Part shown: positions 1 through 7,754 of the stretch, in pieces
Layout: the number at the start of each line of letters is the position of its first letter
Numbering within the stretch: position 1 is the stretch's first letter
DNA from: an uncultured Prevotella sp.
GTDB lineage: Bacteria > Bacteroidota > Bacteroidia > Bacteroidales > Bacteroidaceae
Assembly: GCA_905211345.1 (NCBI GenBank)
Contig: CAJMAO010000020.1
Location: 1 to 20,527, forward strand
Direction: 5' to 3'
Length of the DNA stretch: 20,527 nucleotides
The notes under the pieces: generated by a model
Seen by the model: the letters and a program-made list of their open reading frames with translations, nothing else
Told to the model about the DNA's origin: nothing
Database searches by the model: none
Position numbers and translations under genes: made by a program

Positions 1-510
1 GCGACGGCCGCCGTGGTGTGGATGGCTATCGACTGGCTCTTTAACAAGAAGCCTACCACCGTGGGAGCGTGTACCGGAGCCGTGGCCGGACTTGTGGCCA
101 TAACGCCCGCCGCCGGGTCAACCGGACTGCTCGGGGCGTTCTGCATCGGTATAATTACGCCCATTGTTTGCTTTTTCATGGTGGCTGTTGTGAAGCCGAA
201 GTTCAAGTATGACGATGCTCTCGACGCTTTTGGAGTGCACGGCATAGGCGGCATTGTTGGTTCAATACTCACAGGCGTGTTCGCTACGCGCTGTATAACT
301 GGTGACGGAGGGGTCGAAGGCGCGCTGTATGGCGACTGGCATCAGCTGGGCGTACAGGTTATAGCAACACTCGTTTCGGTGGTGTTCAGTGCGGTGGTTA
401 CCTTCGTTCTCTACAAAATTGTAGACTGCCTTGTCGGTATAAGGGTCGACAAGCGCGTTGAAGAAGAAGGTCTTGATATATACGAGCACGGCGAGAGCGC
501 GTATAATTGA
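1..510 (+). CDS. amt: Ammonium transporter, C-terminal part (5' end outside window)
   Basis: This is the last 169 codons of an Amt/MEP/Rh-family ammonium channel, an inner-membrane trimer that takes up ammonium. The reading frame is open from base 1, so the gene begins upstream of the window. The visible part holds about four membrane segments. It contains the family segment DAFGVHGIGGIVGSILTG, whose histidine matches the second pore histidine of the twin-His pair (His318 in E. coli AmtB). The end, GLDIYEHGESAYN, is the cytoplasmic tail that contacts the PII protein GlnK in this family. A glnK gene would be expected upstream but is not visible. A long AT-rich inverted repeat follows the stop. 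The identification is secure; the lineage-specific name (amt or amtB) is convention. Confidence 0.96.
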   Translation, partial: ATAAVVWMAIDWLFNKKPTTVGACTGAVAGLVAITPAAGSTGLLGAFCIGIITPIVCFFMVAVVKPKFKYDDALDAFGVHGIGGIVGSILTGVFATRCITGDGGVEGALYGDWHQLGVQVIATLVSVVFSAVVTFVLYKIVDCLVGIRVDKRVEEEGLDIYEHGESAYN

Positions 511-519
511 TTAAGAATC

Positions 520-577
520 AAGAGTGAAGAATTAGGGAATTTACCGGCAATGCATATTCCCTTAATTCTTTACTCTT
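520..577. repeat. AT-rich inverted repeat after amt, possible terminator
   Basis: The left arm at 520-540 pairs with the right arm at 556-577, with one mismatch and one bulged base and a 15-base loop. It begins 10 bases after the amt stop. There is only a weak T-rich stretch after it, so termination is plausible but not proven. It has the same flavour (AGAGTGAAGAATTA-like arms) as the repeat at 3618-3700. Confidence 0.6.
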
Positions 578-615
578 TGTTTCATGTGTTGATTTGTTTG
601 CCCGCCGGCTTGCTG

Positions 616-643
616 TTTGTATGCTAAAAAAATCGTACCTTTG
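616..643 (+). promoter_or_regulatory. Bacteroidales-type promoter for the EamA transporter
   Basis: A TAccTTTG element lies at 636-643 and matches the Bacteroidetes -7 consensus TAnnTTTG. A TTTG at 616-619 could be the -33 element, but the 16-base gap is shorter than usual. The start codon at 668 would leave a leader of roughly 18 bases. Confidence 0.55.
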
Positions 644-667
644 CACTTCGGTTTGAATTTATGACAG

Positions 668-1588
668 ATGAGCGCAAAGGTTAAGGGTTTTCTTTATGGC
701 GTAGCCACGTCGGTTACGTTCGGGCTTATACCACTGTTCACGCTGCCGCTGATGCGGGCGGGGATGGCGTCGGACAGTATTTTGTTTTACCGTTTCGTTA
801 CGGCCACGGCTGCGCTGGGGCTGATGATGCTGGTGAAGAAGGAAAGTTTTAAGGTCGGCTGGCGCGACTTGTTGGTGATTGTGCCGCTGGCGGTGTTCTA
901 CACGGCATCGTCGATGTTCCTGCTTTACGGCTACGAGGTGATGGGCGCAGGCGTTGCCACGACGTTGCACTTCACTTACCCCGTGTTCGTTACGCTGCTG
1001 ATGCTCGTGCTTTTCAGGGAACGGGCGTCGTGGGTGACGTGGACTGCCGTTGTGCTGGCTATCTGCGGCGTCGCCAAGCTGTCGCTCAATGGTACGGAAC
1101 TGAAGCTCGACCCTGTGGGCGTGGGCATAGTGCTGCTCTCCGCCGTGGGGTATGCCGGGTATATCATAGCGGCGAACAAGTCGCGCGTCAAGGATATGCA
1201 CAGCCGCAAACTGGCGTTTTACGTGTTCGTGTTCACGGCGTTGATTTTCGGCGTTAAGAACGGATTGGAGGACGGCGTACAGCCTCTGCCCGACGCTTGG
1301 GCGGCGGTAAACGTGGTGTTGCTGGCCGTTGCGCCCACCGTAATATCAAACATCACGCTGCTGCTGGCCGTGCGCAACATCGGCGGTACGCTCACGTCAA
1401 TACTCGGCGCGCTTGAGCCTGTGACGGCAGTGTGCATCGGTGCGCTCGTGTTCGGCGAGGCGTTCACTTTCAGCGAGGCCGTGGGCATAGCCCTCATACT
1501 GGCCGCCGTTGTGCTGGTAATCCTCAACCGCAGCATAAAAGAAAACCTTACGCTGCTGCTAAAGCGCGTAAGGCCGAGGCATACATGA
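668..1588 (+). CDS. EamA/DMT-superfamily membrane transporter
   Basis: The gene encodes a 306-residue polytopic inner-membrane protein with about ten hydrophobic helices in two repeated five-helix halves, the layout of drug/metabolite transporters with two EamA domains. The first half starts with KGFLYGVATSVTFGLIPLFT. The second half ends near residues 250-290 with the family-typical stretch LGALEPVTAVCIGALVFGE. The tail is basic (KRVRPRHT), consistent with a cytoplasmic end. The substrate cannot be read from sequence; family members export amino acids, nucleosides or other metabolites. The ATG at 668 is chosen because the ATG at 661 runs into a stop after seven codons and because a -7 element lies 24 bases upstream. 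The gene stands alone and converges on pgeF with only 25 bases between them. Confidence 0.9.
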   Translation: MSAKVKGFLYGVATSVTFGLIPLFTLPLMRAGMASDSILFYRFVTATAALGLMMLVKKESFKVGWRDLLVIVPLAVFYTASSMFLLYGYEVMGAGVATTLHFTYPVFVTLLMLVLFRERASWVTWTAVVLAICGVAKLSLNGTELKLDPVGVGIVLLSAVGYAGYIIAANKSRVKDMHSRKLAFYVFVFTALIFGVKNGLEDGVQPLPDAWAAVNVVLLAVAPTVISNITLLLAVRNIGGTLTSILGALEPVTAVCIGALVFGEAFTFSEAVGIALILAAVVLVILNRSIKENLTLLLKRVRPRHT

Positions 1589-1613
1589 ACTTTTTATTAT
1601 GTTCTTGTCCAGT

Positions 1614-2414
1614 TTATTTTAGTAAGATGCCGGTGTAAATCCTTCCAGACAATGTGCCGAGGCGTCGCGCGGAGAAATATTCGTCAGTGTTGTTGTAAGT
1701 GCAGACGCCAGTGGCGGTAATGTTTTTTTCAGGCAATCCGAGGTTTATCAGTTGTTTCAGGTTACATCCTGGTAGGTCGATGTGCCATTTTCCTCCTTGA
1801 TGGTTGCTGATGTCAGGCATGTTAAAACCCGAAGATGCAAATTCTTCATAAACTTCGTCGCCCACTTCAAAAGCGTCTAACGATATGCCCGGTCCTATCA
1901 CGGCAAATAGTGATTCTAGGTGCGAGTCATACGCGATACGCATAGTTTCGACAGTTTTTTCAACTATTTTTTTGACCGTTCCACGCCATCCGGCGTGCAC
2001 TGCGGCGCAGGCATGGTGGGCATTGTCATATAATATAATAGGTATGCAGTCGGCTGTTGACACGCCGATACAGACATTCCTTACGTTTGTCATAACGGAG
2101 TCAACGCCTTCAAGCACCATGCTTCTTGTTGAAAAGGGTAGTGACAGGAATTCTTCGGCTATGAGCCTTGTCTCTGTGCCATGAGTTTGGTGAGGCATTA
2201 TTATGTTGTTTTTGTCGATATTGAGTTCCTTGCTCAATATTTCGAGATTCTTGTCAACACACGCATCGTCGTCGCCGCAATACCGGTTGATGTTGAATTG
2301 GCCGTATAGCCCGTGGCTGAATCCACCGTGGCGCGTTGTACTGAAAGCTGCTACTTTAGGGCTGATATTATAATAATGTAAATGCGGCTTGATGCCGTCA
2401 TTCAGATTGCTCAT
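1614..2414 (-). CDS. pgeF: Peptidoglycan editing factor PgeF (YfiH/laccase-domain family)
   Basis: The gene encodes 266 residues of the Cu-oxidase_4/YfiH family. Members have been called polyphenol oxidases or multicopper-like enzymes, and the E. coli protein removes mis-incorporated L-Ser from peptidoglycan precursors; some homologues act on purine nucleosides. The family metal-site residues are present: His78 in HQTHGTE, Cys123 in STADCIPII and His140 in VHAGWRGT, followed by GPGISLDAFEVGDEV. The length is normal. It is the last gene of the minus-strand cluster, 14 bases after the obg stop, which indicates co-transcription. No clear terminator separates it from the convergent transporter. 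The cytoplasmic location is inferred from the absence of a signal peptide. Family assignment is secure; the in vivo substrate in this lineage is not settled by sequence. Confidence 0.93.
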   Translation of the reverse strand: MSNLNDGIKPHLHYYNISPKVAAFSTTRHGGFSHGLYGQFNINRYCGDDDACVDKNLEILSKELNIDKNNIIMPHQTHGTETRLIAEEFLSLPFSTRSMVLEGVDSVMTNVRNVCIGVSTADCIPIILYDNAHHACAAVHAGWRGTVKKIVEKTVETMRIAYDSHLESLFAVIGPGISLDAFEVGDEVYEEFASSGFNMPDISNHQGGKWHIDLPGCNLKQLINLGLPEKNITATGVCTYNNTDEYFSARRLGTLSGRIYTGILLK

Positions 2415-2428
2415 AAATGTCAGCCGGT

Positions 2429-3586
2429 TTATTGTTCTTCAATTTCATAGTCGTCAATGTCTTCAATCTCATCTTCGTCTATGAATTCGATTTCGTCTTC
2501 TCCTTCAATGCGCAGTTCATCAGGCAAAGAGCCAAGATCTTTGTCTCGGTGTACGAGTGTGTCTTCCGATGTTATCTCTTTCAGTTTGTTGCTTTCGCTG
2601 TTAAGTTCCCGCCAAAGTACGTCTTTCAGTTCGTTAAGCCCTTGTCCTGTCACTGCGGAGATGAATACAACTGGAATGTCTGTAGGTGTGGTGTCTTTAA
2701 GCATTTCAATCAGTTCATCGTCAAGCAAATCGCATTTCGTTACGGCCAGCACGCGGTGCTTGTCAAGCATTTCCGGGTTGAAGTTTTTCAGCTCGTTTAG
2801 CAGTATCTCGTATTCTTTTTTTATGTCGTCAGTGTCTCCCGGCACCATGAACAGCAGTAACGAGTTGCGTTCTATATGGCGTAGGAAACGCAGACCTAGG
2901 CCGCGCCCTTCGCTCGCTCCTTCGATAATGCCCGGTATGTCGGCCATGACAAACGACTGGCGGTCATGATAACTCACAATTCCAAGTGAAGGCTCGAGTG
3001 TGGTGAACGGATAATTCGCTATCTTTGGGCGTGCGCTTGACAATGACGAGAGCAGTGTACTCTTGCCTGCGTTGGGGAAACCTACAAGTCCTACATCGGC
3101 GAGCAGTTTCAATTCTAGTATTATGGTCATTTCCTCCATCGGCTCGCCGGGTTGTGCGAAACGCGGAGCTTGGTTAGTTGCGGTGCGGAATTGGAAGTTT
3201 CCGAGTCCTCCACGTCCGCCTTTCAGTAATAAAACTTCTTGCCCGTCGTAAGTTACATCACACACGTATTTGCCTGTTTCGGCATTATACACGACAGTAC
3301 CGCAAGGAACATCGATGTATACATCCTTGCCGTCGGTGCCGTGGCATTTGTCCCTGCTGCCGTTGCCCCCATGTTCGGCAAATATGTGCCGTTGGTATTT
3401 TAAGTGTAACAGTGTCCAATAATTGTGGTTGCCGCGTAGATAAACACTGCCGCCCTTGCCTCCGTCGCCTCCGTCGGGGCCTCCGTTGGGCTGGTACTTT
3501 GCACGACGAAGGTGCATTGAACCTTTGCCGCCTTTGCCTGAGCGGCAGTAAATCTTAACGTAGTCTACAAAATTGGATTCAGGCAT
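2429..3586 (-). CDS. obg: Obg-family GTPase
   Basis: The gene encodes a 385-residue ribosome-associated GTPase (ObgE/CgtA) involved in late 50S assembly and stress control. The N-terminal glycine-rich Obg fold covers about residues 1-160 (for example GGPDGGDGGKGGSVYLRG and LKGGRGGLGN). The GTPase domain follows: G1 GFPNAGKST at 169-177, the switch I region TTLEPSLG, G3 DIPG at 216-219 within DIPGIIEGASEGRGLG, G4 TKCD at 283-286 (Thr replaces the usual Asn) and G5 SAV at 310-312. Instead of the longer OCT domain of some Obg proteins, it ends in a strongly acidic tail from about residue 361, rich in Glu, Asp and Ile. It lies between adk and pgeF in the same orientation, with a 118-base gap after adk that holds an inverted repeat. 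Confidence 0.96.
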   Translation of the reverse strand: MPESNFVDYVKIYCRSGKGGKGSMHLRRAKYQPNGGPDGGDGGKGGSVYLRGNHNYWTLLHLKYQRHIFAEHGGNGSRDKCHGTDGKDVYIDVPCGTVVYNAETGKYVCDVTYDGQEVLLLKGGRGGLGNFQFRTATNQAPRFAQPGEPMEEMTIILELKLLADVGLVGFPNAGKSTLLSSLSSARPKIANYPFTTLEPSLGIVSYHDRQSFVMADIPGIIEGASEGRGLGLRFLRHIERNSLLLFMVPGDTDDIKKEYEILLNELKNFNPEMLDKHRVLAVTKCDLLDDELIEMLKDTTPTDIPVVFISAVTGQGLNELKDVLWRELNSESNKLKEITSEDTLVHRDKDLGSLPDELRIEGEDEIEFIDEDEIEDIDDYEIEEQ

Positions 3587-3617
3587 AAGTCTATGGATGA
3601 AAAATGAATGATGAATA

Positions 3618-3700
3618 ATGAAAAATTGAAGAATGTGAAAAGGAACAATCAGTTAAAGCAAATTTATGTATTATTCATTTTTCATTCTTCAATTTTTCAT
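3618..3700. repeat. AT-rich inverted repeat between adk and obg
   Basis: Two perfect 18-base arms, ATGAAAAATTGAAGAATG at 3618-3635 and its complement at 3683-3700, are separated by a 47-base loop. The flanks hold further variants of the AATGAA/GAATGA unit. It lies inside the gap of a presumed operon, so it may modulate read-through or mRNA stability rather than end transcription. It resembles 520-577. Confidence 0.75.
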
Positions 3701-3704
3701 TTGA

Positions 3705-4277
3705 TTAAATGTTGTCAATTACATTGCAAATGTCGGTGAAAATACGGTCGAGTTCTCCAAGACCGTTGATGTGATGGTGCAGTTTTTCCTTTTTGTACCA
3801 TTCTATCAGTGGCGCAGTCTGGTTGTGGTAAACGTCAAGACGTTTTTTTATGGTTTCTTCATTGTCGTCAGAGCGTCCGCTTTCTTTTCCGCGTTTGATA
3901 AGGCGTGTCATGAGTTCTTTTTCCGGAACGTCTAGCTCAATCATGGCCGCAATATTGTGCCTGCGTTCGTTCAACATCTTTTTTAGCGCCTCGGCTTGTG
4001 GAATTGTGCGTGGAAAACCGTCAAAAATAATGCCTTTATGCTCTTTTCCAAAACCGTCATAGACATTTGCGAGAATGTCAATCATCAACTCGTCTGGTAT
4101 AAGCTGTCCTTTATCTATGTATTGTTTGGCAGTTTTGCCAAGTTCTGTCTCATTCTTGATTTCGTTACGGAGCACATCGCCAGTTGAAATATGTCCGAAT
4201 CCATATTTTTTAATCATCAAGTCGCTTTGCGTACCTTTACCTGAACCGGGTGCGCCGAAAATAACAATATTCTTCAT
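3705..4277 (-). CDS. adk: Adenylate kinase
   Basis: The gene encodes a 190-residue adenylate kinase that interconverts ATP + AMP and two ADP in the cytoplasm. The P-loop GAPGSGKGT is at 8-16, the AMP-binding strand HISTGDVLRNEI follows, and DGFPRT is at 86-91. The LID region around KRGKESGRSDDNEETIKKRL is short and lacks the four-cysteine zinc site, so this is the short-lid form typical of Bacteroidetes. Length and motif order are complete. It follows hpt on the same strand after 81 bases and precedes obg; hpt-adk-obg-pgeF is a recurrent housekeeping order in Bacteroidales as I recall it. No promoter-like TAnnTTTG element was seen directly before it, which favours co-transcription with hpt. 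Confidence 0.97.
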   Translation of the reverse strand: MKNIVIFGAPGSGKGTQSDLMIKKYGFGHISTGDVLRNEIKNETELGKTAKQYIDKGQLIPDELMIDILANVYDGFGKEHKGIIFDGFPRTIPQAEALKKMLNERRHNIAAMIELDVPEKELMTRLIKRGKESGRSDDNEETIKKRLDVYHNQTAPLIEWYKKEKLHHHINGLGELDRIFTDICNVIDNI

Positions 4278-4358
4278 CTTTTCTTGTTGTAAGTAATTTT
4301 GTTTGCAGTTTGTGCATGATATGCGAAAAATCGTTTTCGCCTTTTTGATGTTTTTTTA

Positions 4359-4895
4359 TTATTCAACGAGCGTATAAATATCACGCAAGTTACGCCCCTG
4401 TTGGTTGTAATCAAGGCCGTAGCCAACGATAAAGTCGTTTGGTATTTTAATAGCCGCGTATTCAATGTTGAGGTCGACAGTCAATTTTTCTGGTTTTAAA
4501 AGCAACGTGCAGATGTGTATTGATTCCGGGTTGCGTGTGCCTAATGATTCAAGCATTCGTTTCATTGTAAGTCCTGATTCTACAATGTCTTCTACAATTA
4601 TGACCGTTCGTCCCGTAATGTCTTCATTTATACCGAATACTTCTTTTATTTTACCTGTAGACATTGTTCCTTGATACGAGGCGAGTTTTACAAAAGAAAT
4701 CTCGCAAGGAATGGTAATCATTCTCATCAAGTCGGCGGCGAAAACGAACGAACCGTTCAATACGGCAAGGAATAATGGGTTTTTGCCTGCCATATCTTTA
4801 TTTATGCGGTCAGCAACTGCTTTCACATGTTTCAAGATTTCATTTTCCGGCAATGATGTCTTGAAAGTTTTGTCATGGATTTTTACTATGGACAT
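4359..4895 (-). CDS. hpt: Hypoxanthine phosphoribosyltransferase
   Basis: The gene encodes a 178-residue purine-salvage enzyme that makes IMP or GMP from hypoxanthine or guanine and PRPP. The PRPP-binding loop is VIIVEDIVESGLTM at 98-111. FLAVLNGSFVFAADLMR (about 42-58) and SFVKLASYQGT carry the early conserved positions, and DFIVGYGLDYNQQGRNLRD (154-172) is the purine-binding and closing region. The frame stays open upstream, but the ATG at 4895 (MSIVKIHDK) gives the family length. A -7 element TAATTTTG on the minus strand at 4926-4919 places transcription start just upstream of it. It heads the hpt-adk-obg-pgeF cluster and is divergent from nnr. Confidence 0.95.
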   Translation of the reverse strand: MSIVKIHDKTFKTSLPENEILKHVKAVADRINKDMAGKNPLFLAVLNGSFVFAADLMRMITIPCEISFVKLASYQGTMSTGKIKEVFGINEDITGRTVIIVEDIVESGLTMKRMLESLGTRNPESIHICTLLLKPEKLTVDLNIEYAAIKIPNDFIVGYGLDYNQQGRNLRDIYTLVE

Positions 4896-4918
4896 GATGC
4901 TTTTTTGATATTTTGGCA

Positions 4919-4926
4919 CAAAATTA
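4919..4926 (-). promoter_or_regulatory. -7 promoter element for the hpt-adk-obg-pgeF cluster
   Basis: Read on the minus strand, the sequence is TAATTTTG, an exact match to TAnnTTTG. It lies 23 bases from the hpt start codon, giving a leader of roughly 15-18 bases. No convincing -33 TTTG was found at the expected distance. Confidence 0.5.
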
Positions 4927-4969
4927 CTAAAAATATGCTTAACGTGATAACTGATTGTCATTATTTTTG

Positions 4970-4977
4970 TATTTTTG
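4970..4977 (+). promoter_or_regulatory. -7 promoter element for nnr, very close to the start codon
   Basis: TATTTTTG matches TAnnTTTG and ends only five bases before the ATG at 4983. Transcription would start at or within a few bases of the start codon, so the message would be leaderless or nearly so. No well-spaced -33 element was identified. Confidence 0.55.
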
Positions 4978-4982
4978 CACAG

Positions 4983-6500
4983 ATGAAGATTTTTACTGGA
5001 GCTCAAATCCATGAGCTTGACAAATATACGATAGAGCACGAACCGGTCAAGTCGATTGATTTGATGGAACGTGCGGCGAAGGCAATTGTGCGTGCTATCA
5101 ATGATACTTGGAGCACGGCTGTGCCGGTTGTCGTTTTTGCCGGTCCGGGTAATAATGGCGGTGACGCATTGGCTGTGGCAAGGATGCTTGCCGAGCAGAA
5201 ATATCAGGTAAGCGTTTATTTGTTTAATATCAATGGCAAATTGTCTGCCGATTGCATGGCTAATAAGCAAAGGGTTATGGCTTGCCGTGCCGTTAAGTCT
5301 TTTACGGAAGTTACGAGCGAGTTTGATCCGCCGGTATTGGAAACAGGAACGCTTGTTGTTGACGGCTTGTTTGGTTCAGGTCTGAATAAGCCTCTTGCTG
5401 GAGGGTTTGCGTCACTTGTGAAGTATATCAACCAGTCGCTGGCAACAGTTGTGAGTATAGACTTGCCTTCGGGGCTTATGGCGGAGGATAATACGTTTAA
5501 TGTAAGAGCCAATATAATTAGAGCGGATGTTACGTTGACTTTACAACAGAAAAAACTTTCATTCCTTTTTGCTGAAAATCAAGCGCTTATTGGCAAGTTA
5601 CGTGTCCTTGACATACGGCTCAGCAAGGAAGGCATGGAGCGTATAAGCTCGCATTATAATATTATTGAAGAGTGCGATTTGCGTCCACGTCTTCTGCATA
5701 GGGGGGAATACGCCCATAAAGGTGATATGGGCAATGCTCTTGTGATAGCAGGTAGTTACGGTATGGCGGGCGCGGCTGTTCTTGCCGCTAGAGCCTGTCT
5801 GCGCAGTGGCGCAGGGAAGGTGACTGTTTGTACGCCGCGCCGTAACAATGACATTATGCAGATATCCGTGCCTGAAGCCGTAATGTGTCTGGATAAGGAG
5901 GAAACGCATTTTTCGGAAGCTATTGACACAACAGACTTTGACGCTGTAGGCATAGGCCCTGGTTTGGGCGTGAAGGAAGCGTCTGCGATAGCGCTTATTA
6001 CGCAAATAAGGCGTACTAAAGTGCCTGTGGTGATTGATGCTGATGGGTTAAATATTCTTGCCAGTCATCGTGCATGGTTGCAACAGTTGCCTAAAGGGAT
6101 AATAATGACACCTCATCCGAAAGAGTTTGAACGCTTGGCAGGTAACCATTTCAGTGATAGTTATGAGCGGTTAAGCAATGCGCGTGACATGGCGGAACAT
6201 TTACAGGCATACATAATATTGAAAGGACACTATTCTGCATTGTGCATGCCGGACGGTAATATAATATTTAATCCTACAGGCAACGCGGGCATGGCTACGG
6301 CCGGTAGCGGCGATGTTTTGGCCGGAATGATAACCGGATTGTTGGCTCGTGGCTACAAACAGGCTGATGCATGTATGCTTGGAATGTATTTGCATGGCAT
6401 GGCAGGTGACTTGGCCGCAAAGGAGCTGGGCGAGGAGAGTGTTGTCGCAAGCGACATAATAAGATATCTGCCGCAAGCGTTTAAGCGTTTGGACGATTGA
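4983..6500 (+). CDS. nnr: Bifunctional NAD(P)H-hydrate epimerase / ADP-dependent dehydratase
   Basis: The gene encodes a 505-residue fusion that repairs hydrated NAD(P)H. The N-terminal YjeF_N epimerase domain (about 1-215) contains FAGPGNNGGDALAVARML (52-69), VVDGLFGSGLNKPL and SIDLPSGL. The C-terminal YjeF_C (carbohydrate-kinase-like) dehydratase domain contains YAHKGDMGNALVIAGS (243-258), GIGPGLG (323-329), VIDADGLN (350-357), TPHPKEF (376-382), LKGHYS (413-418) and the nucleotide/anion site NAGMATAGSGDVLAGM (434-449). The frame is open upstream to 4875, but the ATG at 4983 is preferred because the extension would overlap the hpt 5' end and cross the promoter, and MKIFTGAQIHELD is the usual start of the family. 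The full fused length is typical. Confidence 0.96.
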   Translation: MKIFTGAQIHELDKYTIEHEPVKSIDLMERAAKAIVRAINDTWSTAVPVVVFAGPGNNGGDALAVARMLAEQKYQVSVYLFNINGKLSADCMANKQRVMACRAVKSFTEVTSEFDPPVLETGTLVVDGLFGSGLNKPLAGGFASLVKYINQSLATVVSIDLPSGLMAEDNTFNVRANIIRADVTLTLQQKKLSFLFAENQALIGKLRVLDIRLSKEGMERISSHYNIIEECDLRPRLLHRGEYAHKGDMGNALVIAGSYGMAGAAVLAARACLRSGAGKVTVCTPRRNNDIMQISVPEAVMCLDKEETHFSEAIDTTDFDAVGIGPGLGVKEASAIALITQIRRTKVPVVIDADGLNILASHRAWLQQLPKGIIMTPHPKEFERLAGNHFSDSYERLSNARDMAEHLQAYIILKGHYSALCMPDGNIIFNPTGNAGMATAGSGDVLAGMITGLLARGYKQADACMLGMYLHGMAGDLAAKELGEESVVASDIIRYLPQAFKRLDD

Positions 6501-6520
6501 TTTTCAATATGTTAAATTTG
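6488..6520 (+). promoter_or_regulatory. Promoter for the DUF4831 gene, overlapping the end of nnr
   Basis: TTTG at 6488-6491 lies inside the last codons of nnr and TAAATTTG is at 6513-6520, separated by 21 bases. This is a good match to the Bacteroidetes -33/-7 arrangement. The ATG at 6543 is 22 bases further on. Confidence 0.6.
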
Positions 6521-6542
6521 TTAAAGACAAAACAACCATTAT

Positions 6543-7604
6543 ATGAGAAACTTTATCATCGCTTCTTTATTGATAGTTTCAGCACTACAGACGGTATCGG
6601 CACAGAAGGGCAAAGAAATTGCTGAAGGCACAGGTTATTATCTTCCACGTACAGAGTTGCGCTTTACTATAAAAATAGAGAAAACGTCATATTCTCCCGG
6701 TGAATTTGCCATTTACGCTGAGAAATATATGAAAATGACGGATGTACAGGCAAAGCCGTCGGTTACTTATAGGATACTTGATCTCAATATAAACTCAATA
6801 GGCGAGCGTGACACATCTAAATTTTATGTCCTGCCAACGGATACAAAACACAATATACAGACTGTAGATTTGGATGAGAACAGCGTGTTGTTGGCCGTGA
6901 ATGCCGAGCCTAAAAACATTAAGTTGCCCGAACCTTTTAAACCTGCGCCCAAACCGGCTCCGCTTAACCCTCGCGACTTTATGAATGAAGACATTTTGTC
7001 GGCGGGAAGTTCGGCGAAAATGGCCGAGCTTTGTGCGCTTGAAATTTATGACATACGTGACAGTAAGAGCCTTTTGAGCAAGGGACAGGCGGACTTTATG
7101 CCGAAAGACGGCGAGCAACTGCGTATCATGCTCAACAATCTTGAAACTCAGGAGAATGCCATTATGCAGCTTTTTGGTGGCGTAACAGTGAGAGACACGC
7201 TTGAGGCTGTTGTGAAATTCATACCGACCAAGCCTGTTGATAAACTGCTGTTATTCCGCTTTTCTAAGTGGATGGGCATTACCGATGCCGACGACCTCGG
7301 CGGTAATCCGTATTATATCAGTGTGGAAGACAAGCACGTAACGCCGTCAATACAGGAGGATTTGTTGAGTAAGAAGAAAGCCAAGGACAATGGCGGACTT
7401 TATGTGAACATTCCCGGTAAGATACAAGTCACCTTGTATAAAGGCAATGAGCAGTGGGCCGCTTACGAGCTTTATGCGGCTCAGTTTGGCACGGTTGCCG
7501 CTCTTGACGACGACCTTTTCGGCAAAAAACTTTTTACAAGCGTTGTGCTAAATCCTGTTACGGGTAATCTTGAAAGTATTGAGATAGAAAACGCAAGGCG
7601 TTGA
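6543..7604 (+). CDS. DUF4831-family secreted protein
   Basis: The gene encodes a 353-residue protein with a cleavable-type signal peptide (MRNFIIASLLIVSALQTVSA, cut before QKGK). The mature start GTGYYLPRTELRFTIKIEKT, then SPGEFAIYAEKYM, and the later segment CALEIYDIRDSKSLLSKG followed by LNNLETQENAIMQLFGG, match my memory of the DUF4831 family, which is largely confined to Bacteroidetes. A Pro/Lys-rich linker (EPFKPAPKPAPLNPRD) separates the two parts. There is no lipobox, so the product is probably periplasmic or otherwise exported. Its function is unknown. It has its own promoter and a strong terminator, so it is probably monocistronic or only partly co-transcribed with nnr, whose stop is 42 bases upstream. 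Confidence 0.8.
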   Translation: MRNFIIASLLIVSALQTVSAQKGKEIAEGTGYYLPRTELRFTIKIEKTSYSPGEFAIYAEKYMKMTDVQAKPSVTYRILDLNINSIGERDTSKFYVLPTDTKHNIQTVDLDENSVLLAVNAEPKNIKLPEPFKPAPKPAPLNPRDFMNEDILSAGSSAKMAELCALEIYDIRDSKSLLSKGQADFMPKDGEQLRIMLNNLETQENAIMQLFGGVTVRDTLEAVVKFIPTKPVDKLLLFRFSKWMGITDADDLGGNPYYISVEDKHVTPSIQEDLLSKKKAKDNGGLYVNIPGKIQVTLYKGNEQWAAYELYAAQFGTVAALDDDLFGKKLFTSVVLNPVTGNLESIEIENARR

Positions 7605-7626
7605 TATTGCGCTTTTGCGCCATACT

Positions 7627-7663
7627 GATGCGGCATCATTGCGTGCCGCATCTTTTTTGTTTT
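7627..7663 (+). terminator. Rho-independent terminator after the DUF4831 gene
   Basis: A perfect 9-bp stem, GATGCGGCA (7627-7635) and TGCCGCATC (7644-7652), with an 8-base loop is followed directly by TTTTTTGTTTT. Confidence 0.88.
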
Positions 7664-7754
7664 GTGAATAATGATTAAAAAAACACTCTTTCGAGCAAGT
7701 TTTCGCGCTTTTAGTTTGTTTCATTGTTGAACGATAAATAAAGAGCTATAGATT

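Noticed and set aside
661..684. ATG at 661 as the start of the transporter
   Set aside because: It is in another frame and meets a TAA after seven codons.
659..1201. Minus-strand ORF opposite the EamA transporter
   Set aside because: The product is His/Arg/Gln-rich with no hydrophobic core, an antisense reading of a membrane protein.
4323..4340. Small hairpin between hpt and adk (GCGAAAA / TTTTCGC)
   Set aside because: Only seven base pairs with no T-tract on the minus strand, and it lies within a probable operon, so a terminator call is not supported.
4875..4982. N-terminal extension of nnr
   Set aside because: It would overlap hpt coding sequence and its promoter elements and adds residues unlike the family.
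4896..5270. N-terminal extension of hpt
   Set aside because: The open frame runs through the promoter region and into nnr. Start at 4895 gives the standard 178-residue enzyme.
7710..7720. TTAGTTTG as a promoter for the NigD-like gene
   Set aside because: It is one base short of TAnnTTTG spacing and no -33 element fits.
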